Below are positions 23,944 to 36,383 of a stretch of 64,000 bases of DNA, piece after piece; the first letter of the stretch is position 1; every line of letters begins with the position of its first letter. The notes beneath the pieces were generated by a model. It searched no databases and was not told where the DNA came from. It saw only the letters and a list, made by a program, of their open reading frames with translations. This stretch comes from Phanerochaete sordida. Taxonomy: Eukaryota; Basidiomycota; Agaricomycetes; Polyporales; Phanerochaetaceae. The stretch covers positions 124,001-188,000 of the forward strand of contig BPQB01000067.1 of assembly GCA_019973155.2 (NCBI GenBank), in the 5' to 3' direction. The position numbers and the translations under genes are program-made.

Positions 23944-24713
23944 TAGTGTCACGGAAGAAAATGCCGGCCCATGTAACTTACCGATGTAAGTAAATATTCG
24001 CCGTCAGCCTGTAAGTAAGGGGGGTAAGTTACCATTCCTTACCTAGGCGTCTAATGGGTAAGTTACAGTAAGTAAATATAATTAAGTCGTGTAAGTTACA
24101 GGGTAAGTTGTAAGTTAGCTCTACACCGTACCCCTCCGGAACGTCGAAAGCGTCGAGCGGGCCCGCCGCCAAGATCGCTCCCTCGGCCTCTGCATCTCTC
24201 GCTAGATTTCTCGATTCTTCGGTGTGCCGTCCGCCAACACCGCGCTCAACACCGCCGAACCGAGGTTGAGCTCGGGTTGAGGTCCATCCATATGCTGTTA
24301 ATTGTATCGGTAAGGAACCTCATGGGGGATGGAATAGAGAGCGTCGGAATTAGCATCGTCGCCGTCCATCTCTGCGTTTATGAGGGCCGGGGATCTGCTA
24401 GCTGGCGGACGTTGTGTGCGGTGTGCATGCAACTTGTTGCAGGGTGTCGTCCACACGTGAAAATTGTATATTATACGACATAATCCAATAAATTGTAAAG
24501 CTATTCTTCCGCCCTAATGACCATGGCCGTGGTGCTGAACCAGCCTCTAGCGATGCCTGGCATGCTACCCTATGCAGGAGTGCATCGATCGCGACTTACT
24601 TACCCTTTCTTACACTACCTTTCGGGGTATCGAGGTAAATAATGTAACTTACCGGTAACTTACCGACTTACTTACATACGGTAAGTTACATCTGACTTTC
24701 TTCCGTGACACTA
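23944..24713. mobile_element. Non-autonomous hAT-like DNA transposon, 770 bp
   Basis: Perfect 17-bp terminal inverted repeats TAGTGTCACGGAAGAAA lie at 23944-23960 and, reverse-complemented, at 24697-24713. The first five bases fit the hAT end pattern YARNG. Perfect 8-bp direct repeats TTCCTGGG flank it (23936-23943 and 24714-24721), the target-duplication length of hAT elements. Both subterminal regions carry several copies of GTAAGTTAC/GTAACTTAC in both orientations, as expected for transposase-binding sites. There is no transposase frame, so it must be mobilised in trans. It lies 140 bp upstream of the TACO1 start. Confidence 0.9.
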
Positions 24714-24721
24714 TTCCTGGG
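24714..24721. repeat. Right target-site duplication of the hAT-like element
   Basis: TTCCTGGG directly after the right inverted repeat, identical to the left copy. The lack of any mismatch suggests a fairly recent insertion. Confidence 0.9.
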
Positions 24722-24852
24722 CGCGTCGAGGAGGTAGCGCCCAAGCCCAACTTTCCGCTCGCGTTCATCCGGGCTCCCGCTCTGCTCACACTTGAGCTTG
24801 TCGTTCCCTACCATCGCGTACAAGCCACGCCGGCCTGGAGCTGTGAGCAAGT

Positions 24853-26062
24853 ATGATGCCCATAAACGCCATTCGTTTCGCCCGACGCCTCCCTGGTCCG
24901 GTGACGTCTCGGCCGCTGTCGACGTCCTTCGTGTTATATTCCGGGCACAACAAAGTGAGTCTCTGTGCAGCCTTCGGGAGCCTCCAAACTCAAGTTGAAC
25001 TTGCAGTGGTCGAAAATCAAGCACAAGAAGGCCGACGCTGACTCCAAGAAGGGGTCGTTGTACTCGAAAGCCTCCAGGGTACGTGACTCTCAACGCGTGC
25101 AGCTTGGCATGGCTCATTCCAATAGGGATCGGAATAGGAAATTGTCGTGGCCGTAAGACGTGCGTTGCATCTTTTGTCGCGTTTCGAACCCGTGCTCATA
25201 GCTCTTGTCCGGAATAGAGGGAGGAAGCGTAGACCCGGAGCTCAACTCTGCACTGGCCGCAGTCCTCAAGAGGTACAGGTCACTGGGAGTGCCGAAGGAT
25301 AACATCGAGACTTCCCTCAAAAAGGTGAGTGCTCTCGACCGCATAGCGGCATTGGCTTACATCAAGCTCGCAGGCTGCGTCAAAAGGCTCTGAATCCGGC
25401 GCCCAGTCCATCACATACGAAGCGGTTACTGGGCAGGTCGGTCTTATAATGTACGTACCGTCATTCTGTCCGCGCGACGTTGCCTGACACTGCTACAGAG
25501 AATGCGTGTCGGACAACCCCAGCCGGACCGCTACAAAGATCCGCGAATTGCTGAGCAAGGCCGGGTTTGTGCCCTTCCTGCCGTACAGTGACCTTCGCAC
25601 GCTAATTTGCATCCACCCCAGGGCTCGTCTTACTCCGGTCGCATTCATGTTCAGTCGGCATGGCACCGTCCGGGTAGCGTTGGAGGAAGGTGATGACTTT
25701 GACGCAAGGTTGGAGCGACTGGTGGAAGCCGCGTTTGAGGCAGACGCAGAGGACTTCGAACAGGAAGAGCCTTCGGAGGGTGTTGTGAGCGTAGACGTCA
25801 GTTCCTGTTTGGTCTCACATGGAACGTTTCTCGCTAACATGGGCGTTATCAGTTCATATGCCCACCGACCTCGCTCGCCAAGCTCACGTCCGCCGTGACC
25901 GCTCCTGGGCTGTGCAAAGAACTGCTTGCCAGCGAGCTCGTCTATTCGCCCGTGGATCCTACCGACCCACCAGATGAAGCAACCGTCACCAAGATCGAGA
26001 ACCTCGTCGAGGCTCTCGAGGAGAACGACGACGTAGTTCGCGTCTGGACTTCGCTCGACTAG
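24853..26062 (+). CDS. TACO1/YebC-family mitochondrial translational activator
   Basis: Eight exons: 24853-24954, 25007-25078, 25138-25159, 25218-25324, 25374-25450, 25499-25564, 25622-25796 and 25853-26062. They sum to 831 nt (276 aa), in frame. The N-terminus (MMPINAIRFARRLPGPVTSR) looks like a mitochondrial presequence. Then come the YebC hallmarks GHNKWSKIKHKKADADSKKG, EIVVAVRQGG, SLGVPKDNIETSLKKA, ARLTPVAFMFSRHG, and a C-terminal domain ending VVRVWTSLD. One intron (25565-25621) uses an unusual GTTTGT donor, supported by the restored family motif. Relatives help mitoribosomes translate COX1 or polyproline stretches. A hAT-like element sits just upstream, so the promoter may be altered. 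Confidence 0.9.
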
Positions 26063-26267
26063 AGCGTGCTGCGAAGTAAAGACTGCATAGTCGTACACAT
26101 GGTAGGGACATCACATTCTATAATGTACAGAGACTACAGCAGTGCTGTATCCCATATTCACATCCTGACATAAACGAGTGACGAATACTATACATCCAGG
26201 ATACCTTCTTCCAATGATTTACTCTTCAAGATGTCAGCATCTCTACGGTCGCGATATGCCCGGAGCT

Positions 26268-29113
26268 TCACTCCATATCTGCCTTCGACCCATCGCTTGC
26301 AATCGCAGCACTAGCTTCGCCCGCTCTGACAGCGGCGGTCAAGTCGAAGTGGAAGAACGGTGTCGCGGCGGGAACGAGCTGCGCGCGTGCGATCTGCTTG
26401 TCCGGCGAGCCCACGGTCTCTTCGGAGGAAGACCGCGAGCTCGACAGCGCCTCGACCGCCTCCTCGACGACGGCCTCTGGATCCTCCGCGGGATTGGAAG
26501 CCTTCCCCACGTCAGGGTCCGAGTGCTGCGGGTCGGAGATGAACTCGTCGTGGAAGCGGGTGACGGGCGCGATCTCGTGGCGGAGGCCCGAGTGCGCCGT
26601 CGACGCGACGCCGAACCCGGCCGCGACGAGCGCGCGCCGCGTCCACGGCGAGAGGATGGAAGCGAAGTGGAACTGCCGGTAATGATGAGTTCTCATGGCG
26701 TATCTGGACAACAGCAACTCTCTCACCTCCACCGGGCGGTCCGCCCACCGCTCGACCTCGTTTCGGGTGTCGACGAGTGCTTGGACGCCGGTCGTGTCAA
26801 TGTGTGAGCTAACTTGGTGTTAGCGTGAACAGAGTGCGGGGGCAGCATCGAGACATACATGGCAGAGAAGTCTAAGACGACAGCGCGCAGCAGGGGCCGC
26901 GAATCGTTTTCGGACGTCTCGTCGCTGCGGCCGGGGTCGTTCCACGGCCGGTCGCTGGCGCGGACCTCTGACATGTCCTTGCCGCGGCGCGTGTGCTTCT
27001 TGACGTAGTCGACGACGGCGTCGTTGACGAGCGACGAGTTCGGGTAGAGGAAGCTCTCCTCGAAGCGGTACACGACGACGCCGGGCGCGGGCGGGAACAC
27101 CTGCAGGTGCGGGTTGAGCAGGCCGTCGTCCGTGGGCTGCATGGGCACGAAGACCTCGCGCGCCTCCGCGTCGTGGTGCACGGTGGTGCGGCCGAGGAAC
27201 CGCCCGCGCGGGCGCGCGATGCGCACGAGCAGGAGCACGAGCGACGCCGCGACGGAGACGTAGATGCCGTCCTCGATTGTCGCGAAGAGCGTGACGACGA
27301 CGGCGACGGCCCAGATCGCGAACTCGACGGGCGACACGCGCCAGAAGCCGAACACCTGCGCCGGCGACGCGACGAGGTCCGCGACGGCGTGGATGATCAC
27401 CGCGGACAGCGCCGCCGTCGGGATCCAGAAGAAGGCGGGCGTGATCCCGTACAGTGCGACGATGACCACGATCGCACTGAAGAGCCCCGATGCGGGCGTA
27501 CGCACGCCTGACTTGGACTGCAGGGCGGAGCGGGAGAAGGAGCCTGTCGCGGGGTACGCGCCGAACAGTGTCCCGATGGTGTTCGTGACACCAATGGCAA
27601 TGAGTTCCTGGTTCGGGTTGATCTTGTAGCCATTAACACGTCCGAAGGCTGTGTGCACATGTGTAAGCTTGTAAGACGTGGAGAAATTAATGAAGAAGCA
27701 GCTCACATTTCGATATCGCGATATGCTCCAGGAACAGGATTATCGTGGCAATCGGGAGGTCTGTTTGCAAATTTCCATAGTCAACATCTCAAGTAGCAAG
27801 CTATCAGACCGTGGGGACATACCCGGAGCCAGGACGCTGACCAGTTCGGGATCTATGGTCGGCCGTCCGAGATCCTTGAACCCCCGCGGCACATTCTGGA
27901 GGATCTTGATGGGATAGCTACCAGATGCCGACCTCCGGTGGCGAGTGTACAACCACGAGGCGAAGGTAAGAACGATGATGACGAAGGCATTTCTGAACAC
28001 CGATATAAAGAAGAAGAGGCGTGCTGAAGAGATAGACATGAGCTTCGGCCATCATTGAGGCCGATAGCCGATACGTACCTCTGCGAGGGTATTTCGCAGA
28101 AAGCCATTGGCACATGTAGCGAATGATGTACAGAAACACCAAGCCCGTTAGGCCAAACGCGGCATCAAGCTTGGTCTTTGGTAGGTGTTTGAGCGAGTTG
28201 ATGATAACCTTGTACGTGGCAGCGCGGGTGCTAGTGAACGCTTTGAGTCAAACCCCGATGGCGGACAGTGGGGATAAGGAGTTACTCACTCAAAGCCCGA
28301 CAGTCCCAAAAGCCCGGGAACCTGTCCGGACACTATATTGATAGCAGAGCCGGTCATGAAGCCGCTGACAGCAGGCGCCGGGATGAACTCCACGAGCCAT
28401 CCGAGGCGAAGGAGACCAATGCCCAGGACGATGAAGCCGCAGATGAACGCGACCGTGGTGGCGATCTGGGGACCTTCCCACTCGTTGGGGTGCTTCACAT
28501 TCACATGCTTGATGATCTGCGACACCGTGAGGGACATGACGGCGACAGGCCCGATGGAGACATCTTTCGACGTGGCGAAAAACTTTACGGCTGTAAGCAT
28601 ACTAATGGAGAGCCAGATAGAGTATGAACGTACGACGTAGACAAGGACGCCCACGAAGGAAGAGTAGAGGCCGTATTGCGGGGGCAGCGTAGCGATCTAC
28701 CGGTGCAGATCGATGAGCCATGGTGCTGACAGTCGACAGCACGGCATGCTCACCTGGGCATACGACATGCTCTGAGGTATAGCGACAATCCCGACGGTCA
28801 ATCCAGCGATTAGGTCACCATAAGCCCATCCTAGGTCTACGAGCACGTCAGCGCAGTTATCGGCCGAGTAAAAAGACGACCCACTGTAGCGGTGGATCCA
28901 CCCAAATATGGGGAACAGGCTGACGAGGTAGTCGACCACCTGCCAAAGAAGGACGTCAGGAACGTCTTCTACCACAGCGGGGAGGAGTGTACGAACCAGG
29001 CGGAAGGGGTCCGAGATCAGGTTCTTCGCCCAGTGACTGGGGGTGATGACCGACGGCGCATTCTCCGGGTAGTGGACGATGCGTTTACCGAGCCGTTGCG
29101 CTTTATTGAACAT
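26268..29113 (-). CDS. SulP-family sulfate permease with STAS domain (copy 2)
   Basis: Paralogue of 18217-21035 in opposite orientation. The ATG at 29113 (MFNKAQRLGKRIVHYPENAP) is the only in-frame ATG at the 5' end and aligns with copy 1. Conserved blocks: IAGLTVGIVAIPQSMSYAQ, SKDVSIGPVAVMSLTVSQII, EFIPAPAVSGFMTGSAI, FRNAFVIIVLTFASWLY, LPIATIILFLEHIAIS, NPNQELIAIGVTN, and GAYPATGSFSRSALQSKSGV. The STAS domain spans the last introns (AVVLDFSAM, then DTTGVQALVDTRNEVE). Intron positions mirror copy 1 where I could compare them. All junctions checked keep frame, so it appears functional. The variable C-terminal tail has diverged most. Confidence 0.9.
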
Positions 29114-30780
29114 GCTGAGAGGGGTACGGGGAGCGATGGTGACCAGCTTTTGGGTACCCAGCTGACGCGTCCCATTTATACGGTCTTTGCGCAGAGGTAA
29201 CTGCACGGCGGCGAATCACCTTGAGCGCAAATGTCTGCTCGCTCCAGCCGCATCGGACCCTTCAGGATGTGTCGCAGTCTAGAATCTTTGCACCGCCCTT
29301 CTCACAAGAAGGGCACGGTGGCGAGCAGGATCATATCTAATGCAATATGTTAGCCGCCTAAGCCTCTCCAGCCAAGGCTCAAGGTCACCGCGCGCCGCCA
29401 TTTCATGCGGGGCAAACCCAACGCAAGGGTGTCCATCTGTCATGGCGAATCCAAGAATGATGGAACCATGAGCTACTCCCATGGAAAGTCAGTATGGCAG
29501 TGCGAAGACGTCACGATGTCGACTTGGCGCAGTATTCAGGCAACGCGTTTGTTTTGACGCGTCCGGTCGCGGAGCGCAGATCTTCGCGAGGTACCTGCAT
29601 AACCATATGGGAGCGACGCATGCCTGCCGGGACCTACCACGATCGCCCGCCAGGCGTCGCAAACCGCGGCACGGCCAACGAGACCTGCTCGGAGGTCAGT
29701 GTCCGCGACGCCATGGCCTACGGTCGAAGAGGGCCCATGGAGAAGGGCACATCTTACCGTTCCACACTGGAAGCTTGCCCACTAGTCCCGCCGAGCATGC
29801 GCTTGTACCATTCGCAACGTTCCCCAGCCTCGGCGCAGGCTGACAGCAGTAGCTCACGAATTTCCAACGTGGAGCGCAATAGCGTTACTGGTCCCGGCGC
29901 AGATGATTGCTCGTCTGCACTGTCCAGATACGGGAGGTGTCGGTGGCGTTACGGTTAAGCACCTGCGAAGGATAAGCGGCCTCAGAAGTCGGGACGTTGC
30001 CGGACACCACAAAGCGAATAGTCAATTTGACTTACCGCCGGGCGGGCCTGCATGTGGAAGGCTTTTGCTGATGCGACGACGCTGCGGAGCAGCGGTCTTC
30101 CACGCACGCCGTACTCGGGGCTTGGCACGCGCCCCGACGCTGTATGTGGGAGCGGATGCAGCGTGGCCCCGAATTAGGCGGCCAAGGAAGTCGCGCGCCA
30201 TTAGGCTGTGGCGTCAGTCATCGTGTCCAATACACGGGATGCTGTGAGTAGATATCGGAATTGCACCTCTACTCCGACGTTACAGAAGCGTGTTGCTCAT
30301 CGTACGTCTCTTCTCACGGCGTCGAAGACGCACAGCTCTGCCCGCGCGTGAGGGGAAGGCGGAGACGCCCGCCACATTATCTGCAGACTGCCCTCCGTCC
30401 CACGCTGGCTGGAGCTCTGCCCACGCGGTGACATGCAGGGCCGTCAATGTTCGTGGCGACAAAGATCTCGTGACTCGCTGAGGCAGCATTGTCGTGTCGT
30501 GTGTCCTTTGGGAAATGTCAAGCAGCGGATGTACTGTCAAGGTTATGCCGTTCATTTGGACCATCTGCCAGTACAGACAGGTACAAAAATAGGAAGTATG
30601 GTGTGGTACACGCGCCTTCAGTCCGACGTCACGGTTTGGTAATGAGTCTTCAATATAACAATGCGGCAAGGGCAGGTGCGAGCATGATCTGCAGGGAGAA
30701 GTCGCGGTGGCAAATGAAATGGACCGCATATCCGGGCTGGAGGTACCGAAAGTCGGAAGCGGCACGCTTATCAGCATACG
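29114..30780. other. Intergenic between SulP copy 2 and NYN copy 2, no supported gene
   Basis: In the other arm of the inverted arrangement this position holds STRAP. Here, plus-strand frames at 29481-29958 and minus-strand frames at 30280-30777 show no WD40 or other domain. No relic of STRAP could be recognised by eye. Confidence 0.45.
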
Positions 30781-32646
30781 TTATGCGGGGGAGTGACCGT
30801 GTTCGTGCCAAGCGGGCTGCAAGGCGATCCATGCGTTCCCCTCTTGCCCGCCGAGCTCCACGATACCGAACTTGGCGGCAAGCGCCGCGAACTCCCGGAA
30901 CTTCGTGACGCCTGCGGTGTGGTAAACCCGCTCGTTCCGCTTCGTGAGCTGGATGGCGACGTGCGATCGCAGCAGCTGTGTCTGCCCCACACGCCGGGCG
31001 GAGTCCAGAATGTCAATCAGACTCTGGAAGGGATTCGCCCCTGGCATTGAGTCGAGGGAGGCGAGCGGGAGGTCGATAGACGTGGGTTGGAGATAGTCTG
31101 TGGGGGAGGTGCCTGCGCGTGCGGACGCGATGGACCCGGGTACGGATGGCATCCCCGGTGCGCCCCAGACCGCGAACGTTCGGTTGTCAAGCTCTCCCCG
31201 GAGGCCTAGTGCTTCCGCCGCTGTGTCCGGCGTGGCCATTCTGACGCTGAGGGACGGCGGCGAGTCGGCACCAGTGGCTATCGCCGGGAACTTGCACGAC
31301 GCGACCGGGTTAGTGTTGGCACGACGTTCGCCGGTCGCCAAGTCGAAACTAGACGTTTCGCCAAGTGGTATCTGGACAGCATGCGAATAAACACCTGCGC
31401 GATATTCCGAGTTTAATGAACAAGAAAGGAATACTGACGTCTCTCGCAGGGGTCTCTGACGCTGCCTCACAATTGCTCGAGCTATCCGGACTGTTATCGC
31501 CGTCGAATAGCGAAGACGTCCCCTCGAAATCAGAGAAGACTCCAGAAGTCTACAGGTGGGAGAAACATGAGCGAATTCCGAATTGGCGATATTGCAAGGA
31601 CGCACAGTGGTTCCCGGGCTAATCGGAGTGCGTCTATTAGAGGCTGCTACATCCAGGGCCGCCTGTAGCACATTGCTCTCGAGATGGACGGCGCCTGGAG
31701 CGTCTGGGAGTCGGGACGGCGGCCCTGGAGGCTCTGCCCTTAACGCGCGCGCGTTGTGATGCGGAGTGGGCGGGAAGCTGTGCGCCACAGGTACGCTCAG
31801 CAGGTCCCCCAGTGCCTCTGAACTTGGGCACTTCAAAAACGTGGGACTCGGCATGCCGCTCGGGCGTGCATTGCATGAATGACGACGGGGGCCCCTGGTA
31901 GCGGTGGGGCTTGGGATGCTGTTCACGGGGGAGTCGATCGCGGATCCTCGAGCTCCAATGTCTGGCTCCCGCCATTGACTTCGGTTCGCTGAGGCGTCCG
32001 CACTGACGTGCCGTGCATGTCGGTCGCGAGCATGCTTTCCGAGGACGTCGCGGTCCCAATCCAGAAGGTACGATGCGCCTGATTTAAGGCTGGAGTGCGC
32101 ATTTGAAGGTGCAATGACCACCACGTTGTACCGGCGGAACCTGAGGATGGAGATTGCATAGACAAAATCACGGTCTCCAGAGATGAGGATGATAGTGGCT
32201 GGTGCTGGTGTATCGATAGCATACGTCAACATATCCACTAGAACCACGATGTCAAGAGGAGCACGCATACGACGCGACACGGACGAGGCACACCTATCAT
32301 CATCTTGTCTGCGACGTCCTTCCTCCCGTTATGCGGACAATCGGTCAGAGAGACTCCACATGACTGCAGTTCCGAGCGCAGACCAAGCGAACGCGAAGAG
32401 TTCTGCTCCGAAAGCTCCAGGTATGCTTTGAAGAGCTTTACTGTGCCGTAGTTATGGGCAATCTGCCGAATGTTATCTACCACGGTGTATCCTGCGCTGT
32501 GAGGCGGCGAACAGTTCTCTAGAAGCGGGATACCCGCGTTGTCAGGCCCTTGTTCGTGTGGACAGACATATGGTCTCACCATAGTCCCAAAAGATAGCGA
32601 CCGGCACCAAAGATATGTCAGGGTTAGGCCCATGGGAGGAGCTCAT
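30781..32646 (-). CDS. NYN-domain ribonuclease-like protein (copy 2)
   Basis: Paralogue of 13140-14977. Exon 1 is 32646-32580 and exon 2 is 32518-32294. Exon 3 starts at 32237 and runs to the stop at 30781 as one open frame, possibly with further in-frame introns in the linker. The NYN domain reads VAIFWDYENC, AGYTVVDNIRQIAHNYGTVK, CGVSLTDCPHNGRKDVADK, and IILISGDRDFVYAISILRF. The two junctions sit at the same codons as in copy 1. The C-terminal module VYHTAGVTKFREFAAL through NAWIALQPAWHEHG matches the copy 1 LOTUS-like end. The central linker is longer and unrelated in detail, so domains are conserved while the linker evolves fast. Residues expected for catalysis are intact. Confidence 0.8.
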
Positions 32647-33252
32647 TGGGAATTCGGGTGCGCTCGTGGTCGAAGCGTTGCTTTTGTATCCTTGGCCCTC
32701 CCTGGGCCTAGAGATGGGGTGATCAAGGACGACTGGGGCCTCCGTTTCGTATAAGCACATGCGCTCAGCACCAATCGAGGGTACCTACTACACACCTCTC
32801 ATGATCTGTACCAGATTTCCTGAGCAGGTATAATGCACAATAAGGCAGTGAAACCGCGGGCCACACGATCCAACAGCGTTGACTAGTAACACTGCATGGC
32901 AGCACAGGATAACGTTGCTTGCACAGGTTCCTCTTCCAGAGAAGACGCCTCGAGGGATGGGGGCGGGGAATTTCTCACGAATTCCGCATGCCCACAGCGA
33001 GAGCGTTGCCGAGCGTCGACAGGAGCTGTGTCTGATGCGTTGTGACCGCAGGAGACATCGAGGAGGTGGGAAAGGACAATAGCCTCGAGGCCCGGCGGGT
33101 GCGGAAGCGGAGGCGCTTTGCGTCACGTGGTCCATACGCGACAGTATGGGCGCCTGTGGCGTCCGCCACGTCCGCGGGGAGTTTGGGCTGCTCACCGTTT
33201 CACACAGCGGTCTCGACTCTCAGCACGGCGAGCACCGCCCTCGCTGCCCACC
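32647..33252. promoter_or_regulatory. Divergent upstream region, NYN copy 2 / glucosidase I
   Basis: About 600 bp between two divergent starts. No specific promoter element is recognised. The glucosidase ATG is in a good context (CCCACCATGC). Confidence 0.4.
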
Positions 33253-36200
33253 ATGCAGCTCAGATGGCTGCTCCTCACCTCGGCCGGCGTTGCCCTCGCA
33301 CAGTCCTCAAACGTCTCTGAGTCTCTGCTGTGGGGTGCATACCGACCAAACCTCTACTTTGGCTTGCGACCGCAGCTGCCACGATCGCTCATGACCGGAC
33401 TGCTCTGGTTCGGCACCCACGACTATCAGGCTCTACCCAGTACGCATTGCATCTTCTCTACATGCACTCTCTTGGCTGATGAACATGCACCAGAAACTCG
33501 GCATGCATGCGACCAGGGAGACAACCTGGATAGCTACACTTGGACCGAATTCGATGCAAGGGAAGGCGGCGTGCAAGTCATCAAAGACAGCATGAACAAT
33601 GTGAAGCTCACGACCGAATTCCTGAAAATTCCGGGAGGTCAGCACGGAGGTAGCTGGGCTGCGCGCATTAAGGGAGAGCCAATAGACCCTGGTACGTCCC
33701 TCCGCCAAGCCCCTCTCCGAATGGCTATGAGATATGAAACCATGAGAACAGACAGAATTTCAAGAATCTCCACGGTATTTTACATGGGCCTCGAAGGCGT
33801 CGGTGGGTTGGAAATGGAGACCGACGAAGATGAGAACGTGAGTTCGTCAGTTTGGCATGTGCAAGACCATATGCTAAGAACATGCAGGGTCTCGAAGGTC
33901 CCGTTGTCTTCGCAGGCTCCTCCGTTGAGCTCGACGAATTCACAATTCGGATTGTTGACGGTGTGTAAAATTATCACGAACTCCCACAGCCAAGTAAACG
34001 AGCCCTCTGCCGCAGGTCCTGACAACACGGCTGTAACCACTGGCATGCATGCTGAGGCATTTGCTCACCGTTCCGGAAAGACACATTTCGCAGGCTATCG
34101 CGTTCCGGCTGGGAATATTTGGCAGGCCAAAGGTACGTCACGTCCTGCTTGGCATCATACCTTTATGCTAACACGATCCAGAGTATATTCTCACCAGTAT
34201 GATCAACTACGCCAAGCAGGCCATTCTACCATATCAAGACTCCACGACCACACCGCCCGACCCATCCTTTGTTCTCCACTTGCCGGACGAGGTATTCACC
34301 GGGAGCACGCTGTATGCGGTCCAGAAGATCTTCGACGGACCCTTCCAATTCGATGTACTCTTCGAGAGCGCCAGTGCGAAACAGAAGCTTTCGTGTAGGT
34401 CTGATGGTCCTGTCTTAGAAAAACGAGTAGCTGAAGTATCGCATGCACAGCGGCCGCTTTGGACCGAGGCATTGAAGCTTTGAGCAAGTCATTCGGTCAG
34501 CGATTTGACGAAGTCTTCCCTATTACCAACTACCCAACGGAGAACCCCGACTCATTGAAAGCGTTCTCCAAAGCTATTACCTCGAACCTTCTTGGTGGCA
34601 TAGGATACTTTTACGGCACCTCAATAGTCGACCGCTCGTTCTCGTACGAATGGGACCAAGAAGATGAGCCCGCTTCTGACGACGAAGACGATGAGAAGAA
34701 GGGGGCTCATTTGACCGAGCCACGATCGCTGTTGACGGCGACCCCCAGTCGCAGCTTCTTCCCGCGAGGATTCTACTGGTAAGCGCCATTTATGACAAGC
34801 TGGGTAGATTCTGAACATCAGCGGCAGGGATGAAGGTTTCCACCTTCTCCACATCGGAGAATGGGACAACGATTTGAGGTGAGCGGACCCATGTGTCTTG
34901 TGGTGTCGACAAGCTCAGGTTCCGCTGCTACTCAGTTTGCAAATTCTGAAGAACTGGGTCGATCTTATCGACGAGGATGGCTGGGTCGCTCGGGAGCAGA
35001 TTCTGGGCGAAGAGGCCCGCAGCAAGGTGGGCTTACAAACTACTCACAGCACGGCGGAGACCTGACATTCGTGTGTAGGTGCCTTCAGAATTCCAAACAC
35101 AAGTGCCTACATGGGCGAACCCTCCCACCCTGACGATGGCCGTCACGGCATTCATCGACCGCCTGAAGCGAACTTCTACCGGCCCGTCGGACGCTGACCT
35201 TGGACTCGATTATGGCATGGGCATGGGCAGCGAGCAAGTGGTCATGACAGATGGTTCGGGCTCACCGTCAGTCCGCAGCCAGTATATCGAGGACCCTGAG
35301 CTCGCGCTGTCGTACCTGAAGTCGATCTACAAGCCGCTCAAGCGTCACTACGACTGGTTCCGGCGCACACAGCGCGGGCAGATCAAGCAGTACTCGCGCA
35401 AGGCACGCTCACGGACCGAGGCGTACAGGTGGCGCGGCCGCTCGAAGGACCACGTCCTCACGAGCGGCATGGACGACTACCCGCGGGGCCCGCCGCACGC
35501 CGGCGAGCTGCACCTCGACCTGATCTCGTGGATGGCGTTCTTCACGCGCACGATGCGCGACATCGCGGAGTTCGTCGGCGAGACGGACGACGCGACGGCG
35601 TTCGCGGCGATCGAGCGCGCGACGCTCGACAACATCGAGGACCTGCACTGGAGCGCGGAGCACGGCATGTACTGCGACGCGAACGTGAACGCCGACGACG
35701 AGTCGTACCACGTGTGCGACAAGGGCTACCTCTCGCTCTTCCCCTTCCTCCTCGGCCTCCTCCCGCCCGACTCGCCGCACCTCGGCTCCATCCTCGACAT
35801 GCTGCGCGACCCTGAGCACCTCTGGTCGCCGTACGGCCTGCGCAGCCTGTCGGCGTCGCACCCCGAGTTCGGCCAGGGTGAGAACTACTGGAAGGGCCCG
35901 ATCTGGGTGCAGATGAACTACCTCGCTCTTCGCTCTCTGTACACGGTGCGTCTCCCCCTGTGCCTGTGAAGTGCATAGACTAACCTGTGGTCCAATCTTG
36001 GTAGATCTACGCCGCACAAGAGGGCCCACACCAGGCACGCGCAAAGGACATTTATGCCGAACTCCGCAAGAACGTTGTTGACAACGTACACAAGGCACGT
36101 GGATACCTTGACAGCAATTTGCACTTGGCTCATGTGTGCACCTTCCATAGGAGTACGAGCGTACTGGCTACGTCTGGGAGCAGTACGACCCGACGACAGG

Positions 36201-36383
36201 CGAGGGCCGGCGAAGGTATGCGCCCAAGTTATCCTCCCCTAGATTCTCACTGACGCGTCTCTCCGCTACAGCCATCCTTTCACTGGCTGGACGTCGTTGG
36301 TGACACTGAGTAAGTCCATGGCTAGGTCGCCTACACCTTCAAGATACTGACGATATTCTGTAGTTATCTCTGAGAAGTACTAA
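33253..36383 (+). CDS. Processing alpha-glucosidase I (mannosyl-oligosaccharide glucosidase, GH63)
   Basis: ER enzyme that removes the terminal alpha-1,2-glucose from the N-glycan precursor. It starts MQLRWLLLTSAGVALAQSS, a signal peptide or anchor, followed by LLWGAYRPNLYFGLRPQLPR. The GH63 N-domain includes DNLDSYTWTEFDAREGGVQV, HFAGYRVPAGNIWQAK and LLGGIGYFYGTSIVDRS. The (alpha/alpha)6 catalytic domain has FFPRGFYWDEGFH, WVAREQILGEEARSKVP, SGMDDYPRGPPHAGELHLDL, SYHVCDKGYLSLFPFLLG, and GENYWKGPIWVQMNYLALRS. The blocks that carry the catalytic acid and base in the family are present. About twelve exons have short introns. The last junction gives VTLIISEKY, then TAA at 36381-36383. No ER retention tetrapeptide is at the C-terminus. 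Confidence 0.92.

Noticed and set aside
25160..25217. Minus-strand GGTTCGAAAC resembling a tRNA B box
   Set aside because: No paired T stem around it and no A box upstream. It lies within an intron of TACO1.
29114..30780. Possible STRAP relic in the right arm of the inverted duplication
   Set aside because: No WD40 motif could be found in any frame by eye.
35409..36098. 229-codon minus-strand frame in glucosidase I
   Set aside because: Antisense to conserved GH63 motifs and Arg/Val-rich shadow composition.
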